Part shown: piece by piece, positions 43,265-54,016 of the stretch | Numbering within the stretch: the stretch's first letter is position 1 | How the letters are laid out: each line of letters opens with the position of its first letter | Source: Myxococcus xanthus | Lineage (GTDB): Bacteria > Myxococcota > Myxococcia > Myxococcales > Myxococcaceae | Reading direction: 5' to 3' | Assembly: GCF_006402735.1 (NCBI RefSeq) | Contig: NZ_CP017174.1 | Location: 8,040,001 to 8,104,000, forward strand | Length of the DNA: 64,000 bases | Program-made: the position numbers and the translations under genes | Notes under the pieces: model-generated | Databases searched by the model: none | What the model was told of the DNA's origin: nothing | The model's input: only the letters and a program-made list of their open reading frames with translations

Positions 43265-43618
43265 CTACACCCGGCGCTCGACGCGCGGCGTGCTCTCCGA
43301 ATTGCCCAGGCCGGACAGCCAGTTGTACGTGCGCCGCAGGGGCGCGGTGCCCGTCGCCGACGGCGGCGTGAAGGCCCACAGCAGCAGGTACACCATCAGC
43401 GCGGTGCCCCCGGACACCGCCAGCGCCACCACGAAGCCCACGCGAATCAGCGCCGCGTCCACGCCCAGCTCCCGTCCCAGCGCCGCGCACACCCCGGTCA
43501 GCAGCCGCCCATCCACGCCCCGGTGCATGGGCTCCGTGCGCGCGCCGCAGCGCGGGCACCTCCGGACCTCCAGGCTCACTTCCTCCGTACAGGTGGCGCA
43601 GCGTCTCTTGGCGTCCAT
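43265..43618 (-). CDS. Zinc-ribbon PspC-domain protein
   Basis: 117 residues from the ATG at 43618 (SD GGGAG, 5-7 nt away); an ATG 48 nt upstream has none. The N-terminus is a rubredoxin-like zinc ribbon (CATC...CPRC, residues 7-25). A PspC domain follows (DGRLLTGVCAALGRELGVDAALIRVGF), with one long hydrophobic helix (ALAVSGGTALMVYLLLWAF). PspC proteins are small inner-membrane components of envelope-stress responses; no pspA or pspB is nearby. The gene diverges from aceB. Confidence 0.88.
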   Translation of the reverse strand: MDAKRRCATCTEEVSLEVRRCPRCGARTEPMHRGVDGRLLTGVCAALGRELGVDAALIRVGFVVALAVSGGTALMVYLLLWAFTPPSATGTAPLRRTYNWLSGLGNSESTPRVERRV

Positions 43619-43714
43619 CACGTCTCCCTTCCGGGGCCGCTCCCACTTGGCGTCCACGGCCCTCATTCCTACCTACGCGCCTTGGTGCTCCCCATTGCAT
43701 ACGCCCTGGGGACG

Positions 43715-43762
43715 ATCTGTTGATTTACAGATTTAACACGCCGGCTGTTGACACAGTTACAG
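43715..43762 (+). promoter_or_regulatory. Paired operator-like elements and -35 box upstream of aceBA
   Basis: Element 1 (43717-43730) is CTGTTGATTTACAG, centred on the perfect inverted repeat ATCTGT-N6-ACAGAT (43715-43732). Element 2 (43745-43762) is CTGTTGACACAGTTACAG. Both start with CTGTTGA and end with TTACAG; the starts are 28 nt apart. A perfect -35 hexamer TTGACA (43748-43753) lies inside element 2, with a weak -10 candidate AAAGAT at 43773-43778. A regulator bound here would block or contact RNA polymerase. The aceB start is 105 nt further on. Confidence 0.55.
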
Positions 43763-43866
43763 GCAAGCAGGCAAAGATTCACGCCGCACTTCCTTTCTGC
43801 ACTCTCAGGACTCATTTTCCGAGCCGTTCCAGCAGATTTACAACGCGCCTAGCCAAAGGAGCTCAG

Positions 43867-45492
<1,626 letters not shown>

Positions 45493-45549
45493 ACCCTTCG
45501 CACCTTCGCAGCAGCAACCCACCACTTTTACCGTAGCGAGGAGCCCACG

Positions 45550-46836
<1,287 letters not shown>

Positions 46837-46861
46837 GCGACGGCGCCTCTTGAAGTCTTCT

Positions 46862-46916
46862 GAAGGCCGCGGCTGACGGGGAGCACGCCCGTAAGTCCGC
46901 GGCCTTCGGGCATTTT
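46862..46916 (+). terminator. Rho-independent terminator of aceBA
   Basis: GAAGGCCGCGG (46862-46872) pairs perfectly with CCGCGGCCTTC (46897-46907). The loop itself contains an inner stem (ACGGG/CCCGT). A run of five T (46912-46916) follows closely. This is the only hairpin in the window with both a strong stem and a T-tract. Confidence 0.85.
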
Positions 46917-47015
46917 TGGCCTTCCGCGCAACTTCGCGGGGCCGCTGGGCGATAATGGGGATTCGAGAGGTCCGACACGTGCGTGGTGCGCGTCCCGGGC
47001 CGAGACGGAGCCGCC

Positions 47016-47423
47016 ATGAACCGCATCAACTCCTTCACCGGTCCCATGATTCAGCCCGCCACCACGCAGGCGCAGACCCGCGCCGCCAGCACGAGCTTTG
47101 GCGCGCTGGTGAACCCGATGGCCCCGGCCAACCGGCCTGGGGATCCGCTGATGGTGTCGGGGGGCGCGGTGGTCGCCTCGGCGCTCGCCTCGGTGGGCAG
47201 CTCGCCGAACAACGGCATCCTGAACTCCTATCTGTCCGCCGTGGGCCGCGGGCCCATCTCCGAGGACGGCTCGCGGGGCCCGGTGTCCCAGGCCCCGGCC
47301 GGCTCGGAGCAGGCGCAGCAGGAGCAGGTCCTGATGGAGCTGGCGGAGATGTCCGCCGCGACGCTGTCGAACTCCATCCTGCACATGGGCAACAAGATGA
47401 AGGTGGACATGGACCGCGAGTAA
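47016..47423 (+). CDS. Hypothetical protein (135 aa)
   Basis: 135 residues from the ATG at 47016 (SD GGAG, 6-nt spacing), preferred over a GTG 33 nt upstream. No signal peptide or TM helix. The middle is Gly/Pro/Ser-rich and low complexity. The last 35 residues (QVLMELAEMSAATLSNSILHMGNKMKVDMDRE) form an amphipathic helix. Small proteins with a disordered N-terminus and helical tail include secretion substrates and chaperone clients, but I cannot assign it. Convergent with the 80-residue gene at 47436. Confidence 0.65.
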   Translation: MNRINSFTGPMIQPATTQAQTRAASTSFGALVNPMAPANRPGDPLMVSGGAVVASALASVGSSPNNGILNSYLSAVGRGPISEDGSRGPVSQAPAGSEQAQQEQVLMELAEMSAATLSNSILHMGNKMKVDMDRE

Positions 47424-47435
47424 TCGCGGTGGGGC

Positions 47436-47678
47436 TCAGCCCTTCTTCTTGTTGCTGTCCGCGTTGTAGGCGTCGCGTTGGCCTCGCTGCAGTTCGGGGC
47501 CTTTCTTCCACGGCAGGTCGACGTCCGTGCGTTGACCGCCGTTCTGTTCGGCCACGTCGTTGAGGAACTCGGCGCGTCCCTCGGCGGGGACGCGCTCGCC
47601 GTCCACATCCGGGTCCTTCTGCTTCTTGGGGTCGAGCGGGATTCCCGCGCCACGCTTGAGATAGTCCTTGGGGTCCAT
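47436..47678 (-). CDS. Small charged hypothetical protein (80 aa)
   Basis: 80 residues from the ATG at 47678; a TTG at 47687 is an alternative. Extremely hydrophilic: many Lys, Asp, Glu and Arg residues, likely disordered, ending in NKKKG. It contains PLDPKKQKDPDVDGERVPAEGR. No family recognised. Same strand as the Sit locus genes further upstream. Confidence 0.6.
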   Translation of the reverse strand: MDPKDYLKRGAGIPLDPKKQKDPDVDGERVPAEGRAEFLNDVAEQNGGQRTDVDLPWKKGPELQRGQRDAYNADSNKKKG

Positions 47679-47746
47679 GCCTTCCAAGGTGGCGACGCTG
47701 CCCGTCCGCGCGCAGAGGGCGGACAGGCGGGCGGGCGGTGGGTGAC

Positions 47747-48085
47747 TCAGTTGAGGTACTTGGGCCGGGGTGGCTCGGCCGGCTGCTGCTTCATCATCTC
47801 CAGGCCCTGCCGGGTGAGGACGAAGCGAACGACGCCGGAGCCCCGCTCGGTCTCGATTTCCGCCTCGAAGGCAGGCCCGGCGATGCCGCCGAAGGACACG
47901 TCCTTGCGCAGGTTCACCACCCGGCCGCTCACCATGTCCCCGGCCACCTCCTTGGCGCCGTCACCGCGCTGGTGCAGCTCGAAGGCCGCCTGGTGCAGCG
48001 TCATCGCCAGCGAGGGCGACAGAGGCTGGTTGCTGAAGAGGACGGAGATGAGGAGCCAGTAGGGAGGTGCCTGGTCGGTGGACAT
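47747..48085 (-). CDS. Hypothetical protein downstream of the Sit genes (112 aa)
   Basis: 112 residues. It starts MSTDQAPPYWLLISVLFSNQPLSPSLAMTLHQ, only weakly hydrophobic, so membrane insertion is doubtful. The remainder is a compact alpha/beta segment (VVNLRKDVSFGGIAGPAFEAEIETERG) with a C-terminal Pro-rich tail. No family recognised. It lies 66 nt downstream of the immunity gene on the same strand and could belong to that transcript. Confidence 0.65.
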   Translation of the reverse strand: MSTDQAPPYWLLISVLFSNQPLSPSLAMTLHQAAFELHQRGDGAKEVAGDMVSGRVVNLRKDVSFGGIAGPAFEAEIETERGSGVVRFVLTRQGLEMMKQQPAEPPRPKYLN

Positions 48086-48151
48086 CGCGTCCTCATCCTA
48101 AGCGCCCGGCGGAACGGAGGCCCGTGGAAGTGACGGGCCGCACGCGAGCGC

Positions 48152-48877
48152 CTAGCGGGTGGGCAGCTCACGGAAGGTGATGCCCTCCAGATCCAAGCGC
48201 TGCACCGCCTCCTTGAATCGCTCGGTGCCCACCATCACGGTCGCGAAGTTGCCCACGCGGAAGACGTCTCGGTCCGTGGGCAGCGAGGCTGCGTCGAGAA
48301 TGGGGTCGTCTGGTAGCGACATTCCGAGCCGGCCACAGGTGCCGCAGGGGGGGCGCTGATCCGGCGGGTAGCAGTCCGGGTGTAACTGTCCGCGCAGTTC
48401 GACTTGAGGCTCCAGATATTCGGGCGGCGACTTCTGACGGAAGCGCAGTTCAGCCTTCCGACTCGAAAGCCCTAGAACACCTTCGGCGTGGAGCCCTTCG
48501 AAGGCGTCTCGGCGAAGCAACAGCAGATAGCTTCCCTGCCACGTCAGGGGCCCCAGATCGCCACGAGCGGGGCCAACCAATGGGCCGAACGCCGTACCAG
48601 GAGGTAGGGCGACACCTGGAGGGGCCAGAGGGCGAACCAACTCGCGGAGACGCACGAACTCGGTGAATGGCTCGGGCCTGGCCTTTAGGAACGCGTCCTG
48701 CTCTGGCAGCGCTGACAAATCGACAGCAGGGTAATTATGGCCGGTAGAGGCCCAGGTCACACTACAGCCGGGGCACTTCGCCAACCCAGGCAGGCTCCAT
48801 TTGTGCGCGGCATTGAAGTCCCCTTTGTAAGCGGCCAACGCTGTCCAATCCTCCAGGAGCCAGAAGTAACGGGGCAT
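48152..48877 (-). CDS. SitI6-family double-CXXCG immunity protein
   Basis: 241 residues matching the Myxococcus paralogous double-CXXCG family (TIGR02264/SitI6), which protects against the cognate SitA6 toxin. It starts with the typical MPRYFWLLED. The first metal-binding pair is C35-x2-C38 (KCPGCS; Ser where Gly is usual), the second C178-x2-C181-G (PCGTCG). The region GPLTWQGSYLLLLRRDAFEGL is a family block. No signal peptide: it works in the cytoplasm, where the imported toxin acts. It starts 6 nt after the toxin stop, a tight toxin-immunity operon. Confidence 0.88.
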   Translation of the reverse strand: MPRYFWLLEDWTALAAYKGDFNAAHKWSLPGLAKCPGCSVTWASTGHNYPAVDLSALPEQDAFLKARPEPFTEFVRLRELVRPLAPPGVALPPGTAFGPLVGPARGDLGPLTWQGSYLLLLRRDAFEGLHAEGVLGLSSRKAELRFRQKSPPEYLEPQVELRGQLHPDCYPPDQRPPCGTCGRLGMSLPDDPILDAASLPTDRDVFRVGNFATVMVGTERFKEAVQRLDLEGITFRELPTR

Positions 48878-48883
48878 GCATCC

Positions 48884-49555
48884 TCACGTTCCGGGCTGGG
48901 AATAATAGGGCCGAATGGGTCCGCCCATGAGCTGGAAGCGATAAATGAGTTCCCCTGCGTACTTGAAGATCTCTTCAGGCGACGCACTTGGGTTACGGCC
49001 CCTGAAGTCGCGCCACGCCTGATTCCACGCGCCACCACGATTGCCTCCCTGGTGAATCCTGAGGTGGAGGTCTCTCGGTATCGGCATGGTGTAGTCGTGA
49101 ATCTTGACGCCTTGCTGCACGAACCAGCCAGCGAGGTCCTTGGCCTGGGGAAAGATGTGGTGCTTCTCCCAGCGCCCGGGCAGAAGCTGATGTGATGGCG
49201 GGATGATTCGCTCAGGCGCCCCGTTCCAGTTGGGGAACACCATGACAGCGCCCCGAGGCAACTGCTGCCCGATGCCCCAATTCCGCCGGGGGCCTCGGCC
49301 CGGTGTCGCGGCAGCCGCAGGTGGCCGAGCGGGAGGGAAGCGCGCCAACTCCACCTCTCCAGGCAGGTCCGCGCAGCGGTAGAAACCGCAGGCGTCGCCC
49401 AGGCACAGCAAGGACACACACTGGTCCTCGTGCGGAGTCCAACACTCCAGCTCCGCATCGTCCCAGGCCTGCTGAATGGGCGGCTTGACCGAGGTGGAAC
49501 ACCCCAGCCAAAGCACGGCGAGCACCGGAAGCCATCGGAGCGGACAGGTTCGCAT
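48884..49555 (-). CDS. SitA6-family polymorphic toxin lipoprotein with HNH-like nuclease end
   Basis: 223 residues. The signal peptide ends at LWLGC (Cys19; Trp at -3 is atypical). The N-terminal part has the five further Cys spacing of the family (C38, C46, C51, C56, C61). After a Pro/Ala linker the C-terminal domain carries KHHIFPQAKDLAGWF (H132, H133), then DLHLRIH (H164, H168) and WNQAW, the layout of HNH/AHH-type nucleases in polymorphic toxins. Family knowledge: SitA lipoproteins pass between kin by TraA/B outer-membrane exchange and kill cells lacking SitI. The gene lies 48 nt after a radical SAM gene. Confidence 0.87.
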   Translation of the reverse strand: MRTCPLRWLPVLAVLWLGCSTSVKPPIQQAWDDAELECWTPHEDQCVSLLCLGDACGFYRCADLPGEVELARFPPARPPAAAATPGRGPRRNWGIGQQLPRGAVMVFPNWNGAPERIIPPSHQLLPGRWEKHHIFPQAKDLAGWFVQQGVKIHDYTMPIPRDLHLRIHQGGNRGGAWNQAWRDFRGRNPSASPEEIFKYAGELIYRFQLMGGPIRPYYSQPGT

Positions 49556-49603
49556 CCCGCGAAGTCTAGGCTTCAGGTCTGTCTTGCCCGTGCCACCCTG
49601 CCG

Positions 49604-50887
49604 CTAACCCGCGCGTGGGCGGCGACGTGAGGCAATGCCCTCGGCGAGCGCGACCTGCTGCTTCCAGTGCCCATACAGGCGCCCCTGCGAGGCCAACCGG
49701 TCCAGCTTGCGCTGTGTCGCTTCATCCACAGACCCAGGCGGCGCATCACGGAAGGGCGTCCCCGGCAGCGGCATGAACGTATGCCCATGAACGCGCGCGC
49801 CCAGCGCCGCCAACTTCTCCATCAGCGCCACCGTGGCGTCAACGTCCGCCGGCTCCTCGCCGGGCAGTCCCAGGATGAAGTCCACGTTGGGCACGAAGCC
49901 GCACTCCACCGCGATGCGGGTGGCGCGCACCACCGTCTCCACGTCATGCCCGCGACGCGTACTCTGGAGGATGCGCTCGGAGCCGGACTGTCCACCGATG
50001 ATGAGGTTATCGTTGTGGACGTAGCGCTTGAGCAGCGCCAGCGCCTCGGGCGTGACGTGCTCGGGGCGGACCTCCGACGGGAAGGTGCCGTAGTAGACGC
50101 GCCCATCGGGCGCCATGGCCTCCTTCACCGCGGCGAGCAGTGCCTCCACCGCGTCCAGGTTCACCGACTCGTCGGCGGTGCCGTAGGACATGGAGGTGGG
50201 CGTGATGAAGCGGATGTCTCTCCGCCCCGAGCGCCGCAGCTCCCGCGCCCAGTGCGCCACGTTGGCCACGGAGCGGTGGCGGAAGCGCGCCTTGCTCATG
50301 AACGGCGTCTGGCAGAAGCGGCACGCGTAGATGCAGCCGCGCGTAATCTCGATGGCGCCGTACTGCCCGTTGCGCGCCGCGAAGGGCGGGAAGTCGTCCA
50401 GTTGCACGCCCTCCCCTCGGCCGTGCTGCACCAGCTTCCCGTCCTTCAGATACGCGACGCCGTGCGTCTCACGCGGCTCCTCGCCGCGCAGCACCCGGCC
50501 GAGCAAGGCGCGCAGGGAGTACTCACCCTCGCCCACCGCCACCAGGTCGAAGCCCGCCTGAAGCGTCTGGAGCGTCTCCGCCGTGGCGTGCACGCCGCCG
50601 GCGATGCACAGCACGTCCCGTCCCTCCAGCCGCTCACGCACCCATGCCAGCTCCTCCGCCGCCGGGGCGAAGCTGGCCGAGTAGAAAGACCACGCAGCCA
50701 CCACCGTGTCTCCGGCGTCCACGCGCTCGCGAATCGTGTCCAGCAGCGTCTCGCGGCTGCGCGGAAAGTGCAGCGTCACGTCCGCCAGCGCCGGGTCCGA
50801 CTCCACGGCGCCCGCCAGCACGGTGAAGGCGTACTTACCCGGGTACTGGTAGCTCAGGACGAGCGAAACGCGGCGAGATGGCTGCAT
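49604..50887 (-). CDS. B12-binding-domain radical SAM protein
   Basis: 427 residues. The N-terminal half (about 1-150) is a Rossmann-like cobalamin-binding domain without the usual DxHxxG. The radical SAM core follows: RGCIYACRFC holds the CxxxCxxC motif (about residues 185-192) for the [4Fe-4S] cluster that cleaves S-adenosylmethionine. IIGGQSGSERIL and VDFILGLPGEEPADVD are typical downstream strands. It resembles the TIGR04013 (MJ_1487) subgroup, whose reaction is unknown. Cytoplasmic. It precedes the Sit pair on the same strand, probably by chance of insertion. Confidence 0.9.
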   Translation of the reverse strand: MQPSRRVSLVLSYQYPGKYAFTVLAGAVESDPALADVTLHFPRSRETLLDTIRERVDAGDTVVAAWSFYSASFAPAAEELAWVRERLEGRDVLCIAGGVHATAETLQTLQAGFDLVAVGEGEYSLRALLGRVLRGEEPRETHGVAYLKDGKLVQHGRGEGVQLDDFPPFAARNGQYGAIEITRGCIYACRFCQTPFMSKARFRHRSVANVAHWARELRRSGRRDIRFITPTSMSYGTADESVNLDAVEALLAAVKEAMAPDGRVYYGTFPSEVRPEHVTPEALALLKRYVHNDNLIIGGQSGSERILQSTRRGHDVETVVRATRIAVECGFVPNVDFILGLPGEEPADVDATVALMEKLAALGARVHGHTFMPLPGTPFRDAPPGSVDEATQRKLDRLASQGRLYGHWKQQVALAEGIASRRRPRAG

Positions 50888-50969
50888 GCTGGAAGCGCTT
50901 TATGCCACAGGGCCGGCGGCGCGAGCACACGGGCAGGCAGCCGGGCCCGCCGCGTGCGCCCTTGGCCAG

Positions 50970-52553
50970 TCAGGGAGAAGGCACCAGCGAGAGGGCCAGC
51001 GTGTTGAATGCAGGGAACTCCATGACGTCCGGAGGAACCCGCCCGTCCGGCACAGCCATGCGCACCACCACCAGGTCCTGCGCTGGCACCACCAGCAGGA
51101 GCTGCCCGAAGGAGCCTCGCGCGGAGTAACCCCGGGGCGCGCCCTCCACCTGCGTGCGCAGCGGGATGCGGGCGCTCTTCTCCATGAACTCCATGACGCC
51201 CTTCATCCCGCCCAGCCGCTCGGAGAGCACCTGCATGAAGTCCCCGGAGGGAATCGGCTTGTCCACCACGTCCCGCAGACGAGACAGCGACGCCTCGGAC
51301 ATGCCGTTGCGGCGCGCCTCGTTCACCATGTCCTGGCCCAGCACGCGGAACGACTTGTCGTAGACGAGCCACCACAACAAGCCCGCCGTGGGGGTGAGGG
51401 CCTGCGATGGCGCGGCGGTGCACTCCTGAATCCAGGCCTCGCTCAGGATGCGCTGGCCCTGCCAGACGCCTCGCTGGAGCATCAACTGGCCCACCTTGGC
51501 GAAGTCCACGGGGTGCAGGCGCAGGCCGGACATGCCCAGCGGATTGCCGGACGGATCCTTCTGCCAGAACACGTCACGGATGCCGAGCGGCTCGAAGAGG
51601 CGCCGCATGAGATAGGCGTCCAGCTTCTCGCCCGAGGCGCGCTCCACCACGCCCGCGAGCAGGTTGGTGGCCTTGTTGTTGTAGAAGAACTGGCTGCCCG
51701 GGACGTCCACCACGTGAGCGTCCAGCGCGTATCGGACGAAGTCTCGCGACTCGTAGATGTCCATCGCGTTGGCGTTCGCCGCCAGCCCCGAGGTGTGGCT
51801 GAGCAGGTGCCGCAGGGTGACCTTCCCCTTGAGGCCGTCCTTCCACTCCGGGAAGAGGGTGGAGACGGGCGCGTCGACGGAGGCAATCTTCCCCTCGTCG
51901 ATGAGCAGGCCGATGGCCAGCGCCACCACGCCCTTGGTCGCGGACATGGACTCGATGCGCTGCGTCTCCCCACCAAAGTACCACTCGCCCACCACCTTGC
52001 CGTGACGGAGCACGACCAGTGCCGACGATCCCGCGTCCTCGGCTGCCTTCACGAAGGCCGCCAGCGCCGGCTCAGACACTCCCGCCTCCGCGGGCGTCGT
52101 CGTCTCCAGCCCTGCCCCCACGTTGCCCTCGGCACGGGCCTTCAGCGCGTTCTCCCGGGCCCGAGCCACCAGCGCGTCGTAGCCGGGCATCCTCCGCAGC
52201 GGCGCCAGGGACTTGTCGTGCAGCAAGTCGCCCAGTGAGCTCATCCCGCGTTCGACGGCGCGCTCCAGCCAGGTGAACGCCGCGGCATCGTCACCGGTGC
52301 CCAGCGAGGCATAGGCGGCGTACCAGGCCACGTCGTCCGTCTGGTGGCCGCCGTCCCACAGCCGCTGTATCTCCGAGAGCGCGGAGTCGAAGTGCCCCGC
52401 CTCCATCGCCATGCCCGCCCGTTGCAGGGCCTCGCGCAACTGGGATTCGGGGTCCACGGGCGCCTGCGCCACAGGAGCCGGAGGCGTGGCGACCGGTTGC
52501 GCGTGGGCACAGGCCAGTAAGGTGCAGAGCGGAAGGAAGAGGCGGTATCGCAT
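50970..52553 (-). CDS. Serine hydrolase lipoprotein, class C beta-lactamase fold
   Basis: 527 residues from the ATG at 52553 (SD GGAG, 6-nt spacing); a longer frame upstream is rejected. Lipobox LLAC gives Cys15. Residues 35-145 are TPR-like helical. The hydrolase domain (150-500) has the S-x-x-K nucleophile motif S204-A-T-K207 and Y291-N-N293. Such proteins are D-amino peptidases, esterases or penicillin-binding-like enzymes of the envelope; resistance to beta-lactams is not implied. It follows the radical SAM gene in map order but precedes it in transcription (82-nt gap), so the two may be co-transcribed. Confidence 0.92.
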   Translation of the reverse strand: MRYRLFLPLCTLLACAHAQPVATPPAPVAQAPVDPESQLREALQRAGMAMEAGHFDSALSEIQRLWDGGHQTDDVAWYAAYASLGTGDDAAAFTWLERAVERGMSSLGDLLHDKSLAPLRRMPGYDALVARARENALKARAEGNVGAGLETTTPAEAGVSEPALAAFVKAAEDAGSSALVVLRHGKVVGEWYFGGETQRIESMSATKGVVALAIGLLIDEGKIASVDAPVSTLFPEWKDGLKGKVTLRHLLSHTSGLAANANAMDIYESRDFVRYALDAHVVDVPGSQFFYNNKATNLLAGVVERASGEKLDAYLMRRLFEPLGIRDVFWQKDPSGNPLGMSGLRLHPVDFAKVGQLMLQRGVWQGQRILSEAWIQECTAAPSQALTPTAGLLWWLVYDKSFRVLGQDMVNEARRNGMSEASLSRLRDVVDKPIPSGDFMQVLSERLGGMKGVMEFMEKSARIPLRTQVEGAPRGYSARGSFGQLLLVVPAQDLVVVRMAVPDGRVPPDVMEFPAFNTLALSLVPSP

Positions 52554-52881
52554 GGGCGCTCCAAGGGACGTGTTCTGTTCGGACAACGTTCCTGGAAGAC
52601 CGATATTGCACGACACACGCGCCAGGGCGAGGGACGAAGCGGGCGCCCCCGGCGCATCCGGTCCATGAACGCGGCCTCGACGCGCGGCAAGCCCACGATG
52701 AGCGAAGTCGCGCCGTTCGTGCCGCACCATGACCGAGCCGAGGAATGGCGGCCCGCAGCCCAGGGGGAATAACGCCCCCTGGGCTGGAGCAGCGGCTTGC
52801 GGTGCCACTTCGTGGGAGGGACGCTACGTCAATGGCATCCAGTCCAGACGAACAGCGCGCACAAGGCCGCGCCCATCCATT
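52554..52881. other. Intergenic region with a strong hairpin
   Basis: 328 bp between two minus-strand genes. The only clear structure is the 12-bp-stem hairpin at 52756-52786, which would end the PixA/AidA-like transcript. The 200 bp left of it should contain the serine-hydrolase promoter; I could not pick convincing -35/-10 boxes. Confidence 0.5.
52756..52786 (-). terminator. Terminator hairpin of the PixA/AidA-like gene
   Basis: CAGCCCAGGGGG (52756-52767) and CCCCCTGGGCTG (52775-52786): perfect 12-bp stem, 7-nt loop AATAACG. It begins about 95 nt past the stop of the gene at 52882. No T-tract on the minus strand. Confidence 0.6.
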
Positions 52882-53460
52882 TCACGAACCAATAACAATG
52901 TAGGGATCGAAGTAGAAATACTCGACGGTCGCCCCGTCCCTCGTCAGTCCGAACACCAATCCGTACTGGAGCACACCGCTCACGATCGTACTGGCATTGA
53001 ACGTGACGTACGGGATGTAGCTGCGCGTCAAGCTGGCCGTGAGGTCCTGGTCGATGAGCGGGTTGTTGGGCCAATAGCTCCAGGAAGGAGGCGTCTGCGT
53101 CCACGACACGCCATCGTCGCCGAACGCGATGAAGTCAGGCGTGGGGCCCGGATCCATGTCGAAGTTGGGGATGTCGATGGGCCGCTTCGAGGAATCCTTC
53201 ATGTCCGCGACCTTGAGCTGAGTGCCCTGGAACGTATGCGCGATGATGCCGTTGGGCGCGAGCTTCACGGACGTGAGGTGGTTCTGCTCCTCCGTGTAGA
53301 TGCGGATGTTCTCCCCCTTCGCGACGGGCACCTTGTAGTCGGCGTCTTGGGGCTTGTCGTTCACGACAAGCGGAGGATGCCCGACCGAGACCGCGGTGTT
53401 GACGGAGGCCCCGCCCTTGGGAAGTGCACTGGAATCAATCAGGAAGACGATCTTCGCCAT
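52882..53460 (-). CDS. PixA/AidA-like protein (tentative)
   Basis: 192 residues. No signal peptide. The C-terminus, VLQYGLVFGLTRDGATVEYFYFDPYIVIGS, fits the closing strands of the PixA/AidA inclusion-body family (Y-x-F-x-F, then Y-x-x-D-P-x-I-x-V). The middle piece GENIRIYTEEQNHLTSVKL resembles the GDxIRWRxxSL strand. The N-terminus (MAKIVFLIDSSAL) also fits, but overall similarity is weak. Family members are cytoplasmic, of unknown biochemical role, and often strongly regulated. An inverted repeat (53502-53522) lies just upstream, followed by the 800-bp palindrome-rich region. Confidence 0.65.
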   Translation of the reverse strand: MAKIVFLIDSSALPKGGASVNTAVSVGHPPLVVNDKPQDADYKVPVAKGENIRIYTEEQNHLTSVKLAPNGIIAHTFQGTQLKVADMKDSSKRPIDIPNFDMDPGPTPDFIAFGDDGVSWTQTPPSWSYWPNNPLIDQDLTASLTRSYIPYVTFNASTIVSGVLQYGLVFGLTRDGATVEYFYFDPYIVIGS

Positions 53461-53501
53461 GTACGCACCAATTCTTTCGTGTGGTTGATGTCTATCGCTG
53501 C

Positions 53502-53522
53502 TGAACCCTCACATCGGGTTCA
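53502..53522 (-). promoter_or_regulatory. Inverted repeat upstream of the PixA/AidA-like gene
   Basis: TGAACCC (53502-53508) and GGGTTCA (53516-53522), perfect 7-bp arms 7 nt apart, 42 nt upstream of the start codon. Position suits a repressor or activator site over the promoter. Confidence 0.45.
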
Positions 53523-53633
53523 CGGCAAGGAGTTCATCCCGCCTGACGCAAACAAGAGCAACTCACATGCCAGCAACCGCTCACCCCTTGCTGCGTCTGA
53601 AATCCACATGAAGGCTGGAGTTCCGCCATGCGC

Positions 53634-54016
53634 CTGACGCGTCAGTCGCTGTCGCTGCCACTCCACGCCTAACGTGCAATTCATTGCTCCGCGCGCGCCC
53701 GAATCCACCTCAATCACAGACGCATACCCACCTCCATTCCAGCAACAGCATATGGAACCGGGGGAGGACTGGACCCGCCCCATACGGTCGTCACGTCCCG
53801 AGACAGGGCACAGGTGCGCGACGACGTACGACGGGATGGGATGCGTAGGAGAAACCCCTGAGGCCCTGGTTCCGGCGGAATGGCCCTCACGAGGGACGTG
53901 GCGGGCGAGCCCGCGGGACCTTCCCGCTGAACGACAGGCACGGACCTGACCTGTCAGGTGATTGGATTTGCTGCTCGCGCGAAGAGGACTGACATGAGGC
54001 ACTGCTGACACGTCAG
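53634..54016. promoter_or_regulatory. Three CTGAC-N2-GTCAG palindromes
   Basis: Site 1, CTGACGCGTCAG at 53634-53645. Site 2, ACCTGAC-CT-GTCAGGT at 53944-53959 (arms extend to 7 bp). Site 3, CTGAC-AC-GTCAG at 54005-54016. Centres of sites 2 and 3 are 59 bp apart. Half-sites occur at 53542 (CCTGACGC), 53989 (CTGACAT) and 54030 (GCGTCAGG). The same dyad recurring in a region without genes points to a dimeric DNA-binding regulator. Confidence 0.55.

Noticed and set aside
53501..53523. LexA/SOS box at the inverted repeat before the PixA/AidA-like gene
   Set aside because: GTTCAGC fits one half of the myxobacterial LexA pattern as I recall it, but the other half matches at only about half of its positions.
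53520..54011. 163-codon minus-strand frame in the palindrome-rich region
   Set aside because: No SD, no recognisable domain, Arg/Ser-rich composition, and it overlaps competing frames of equal quality.
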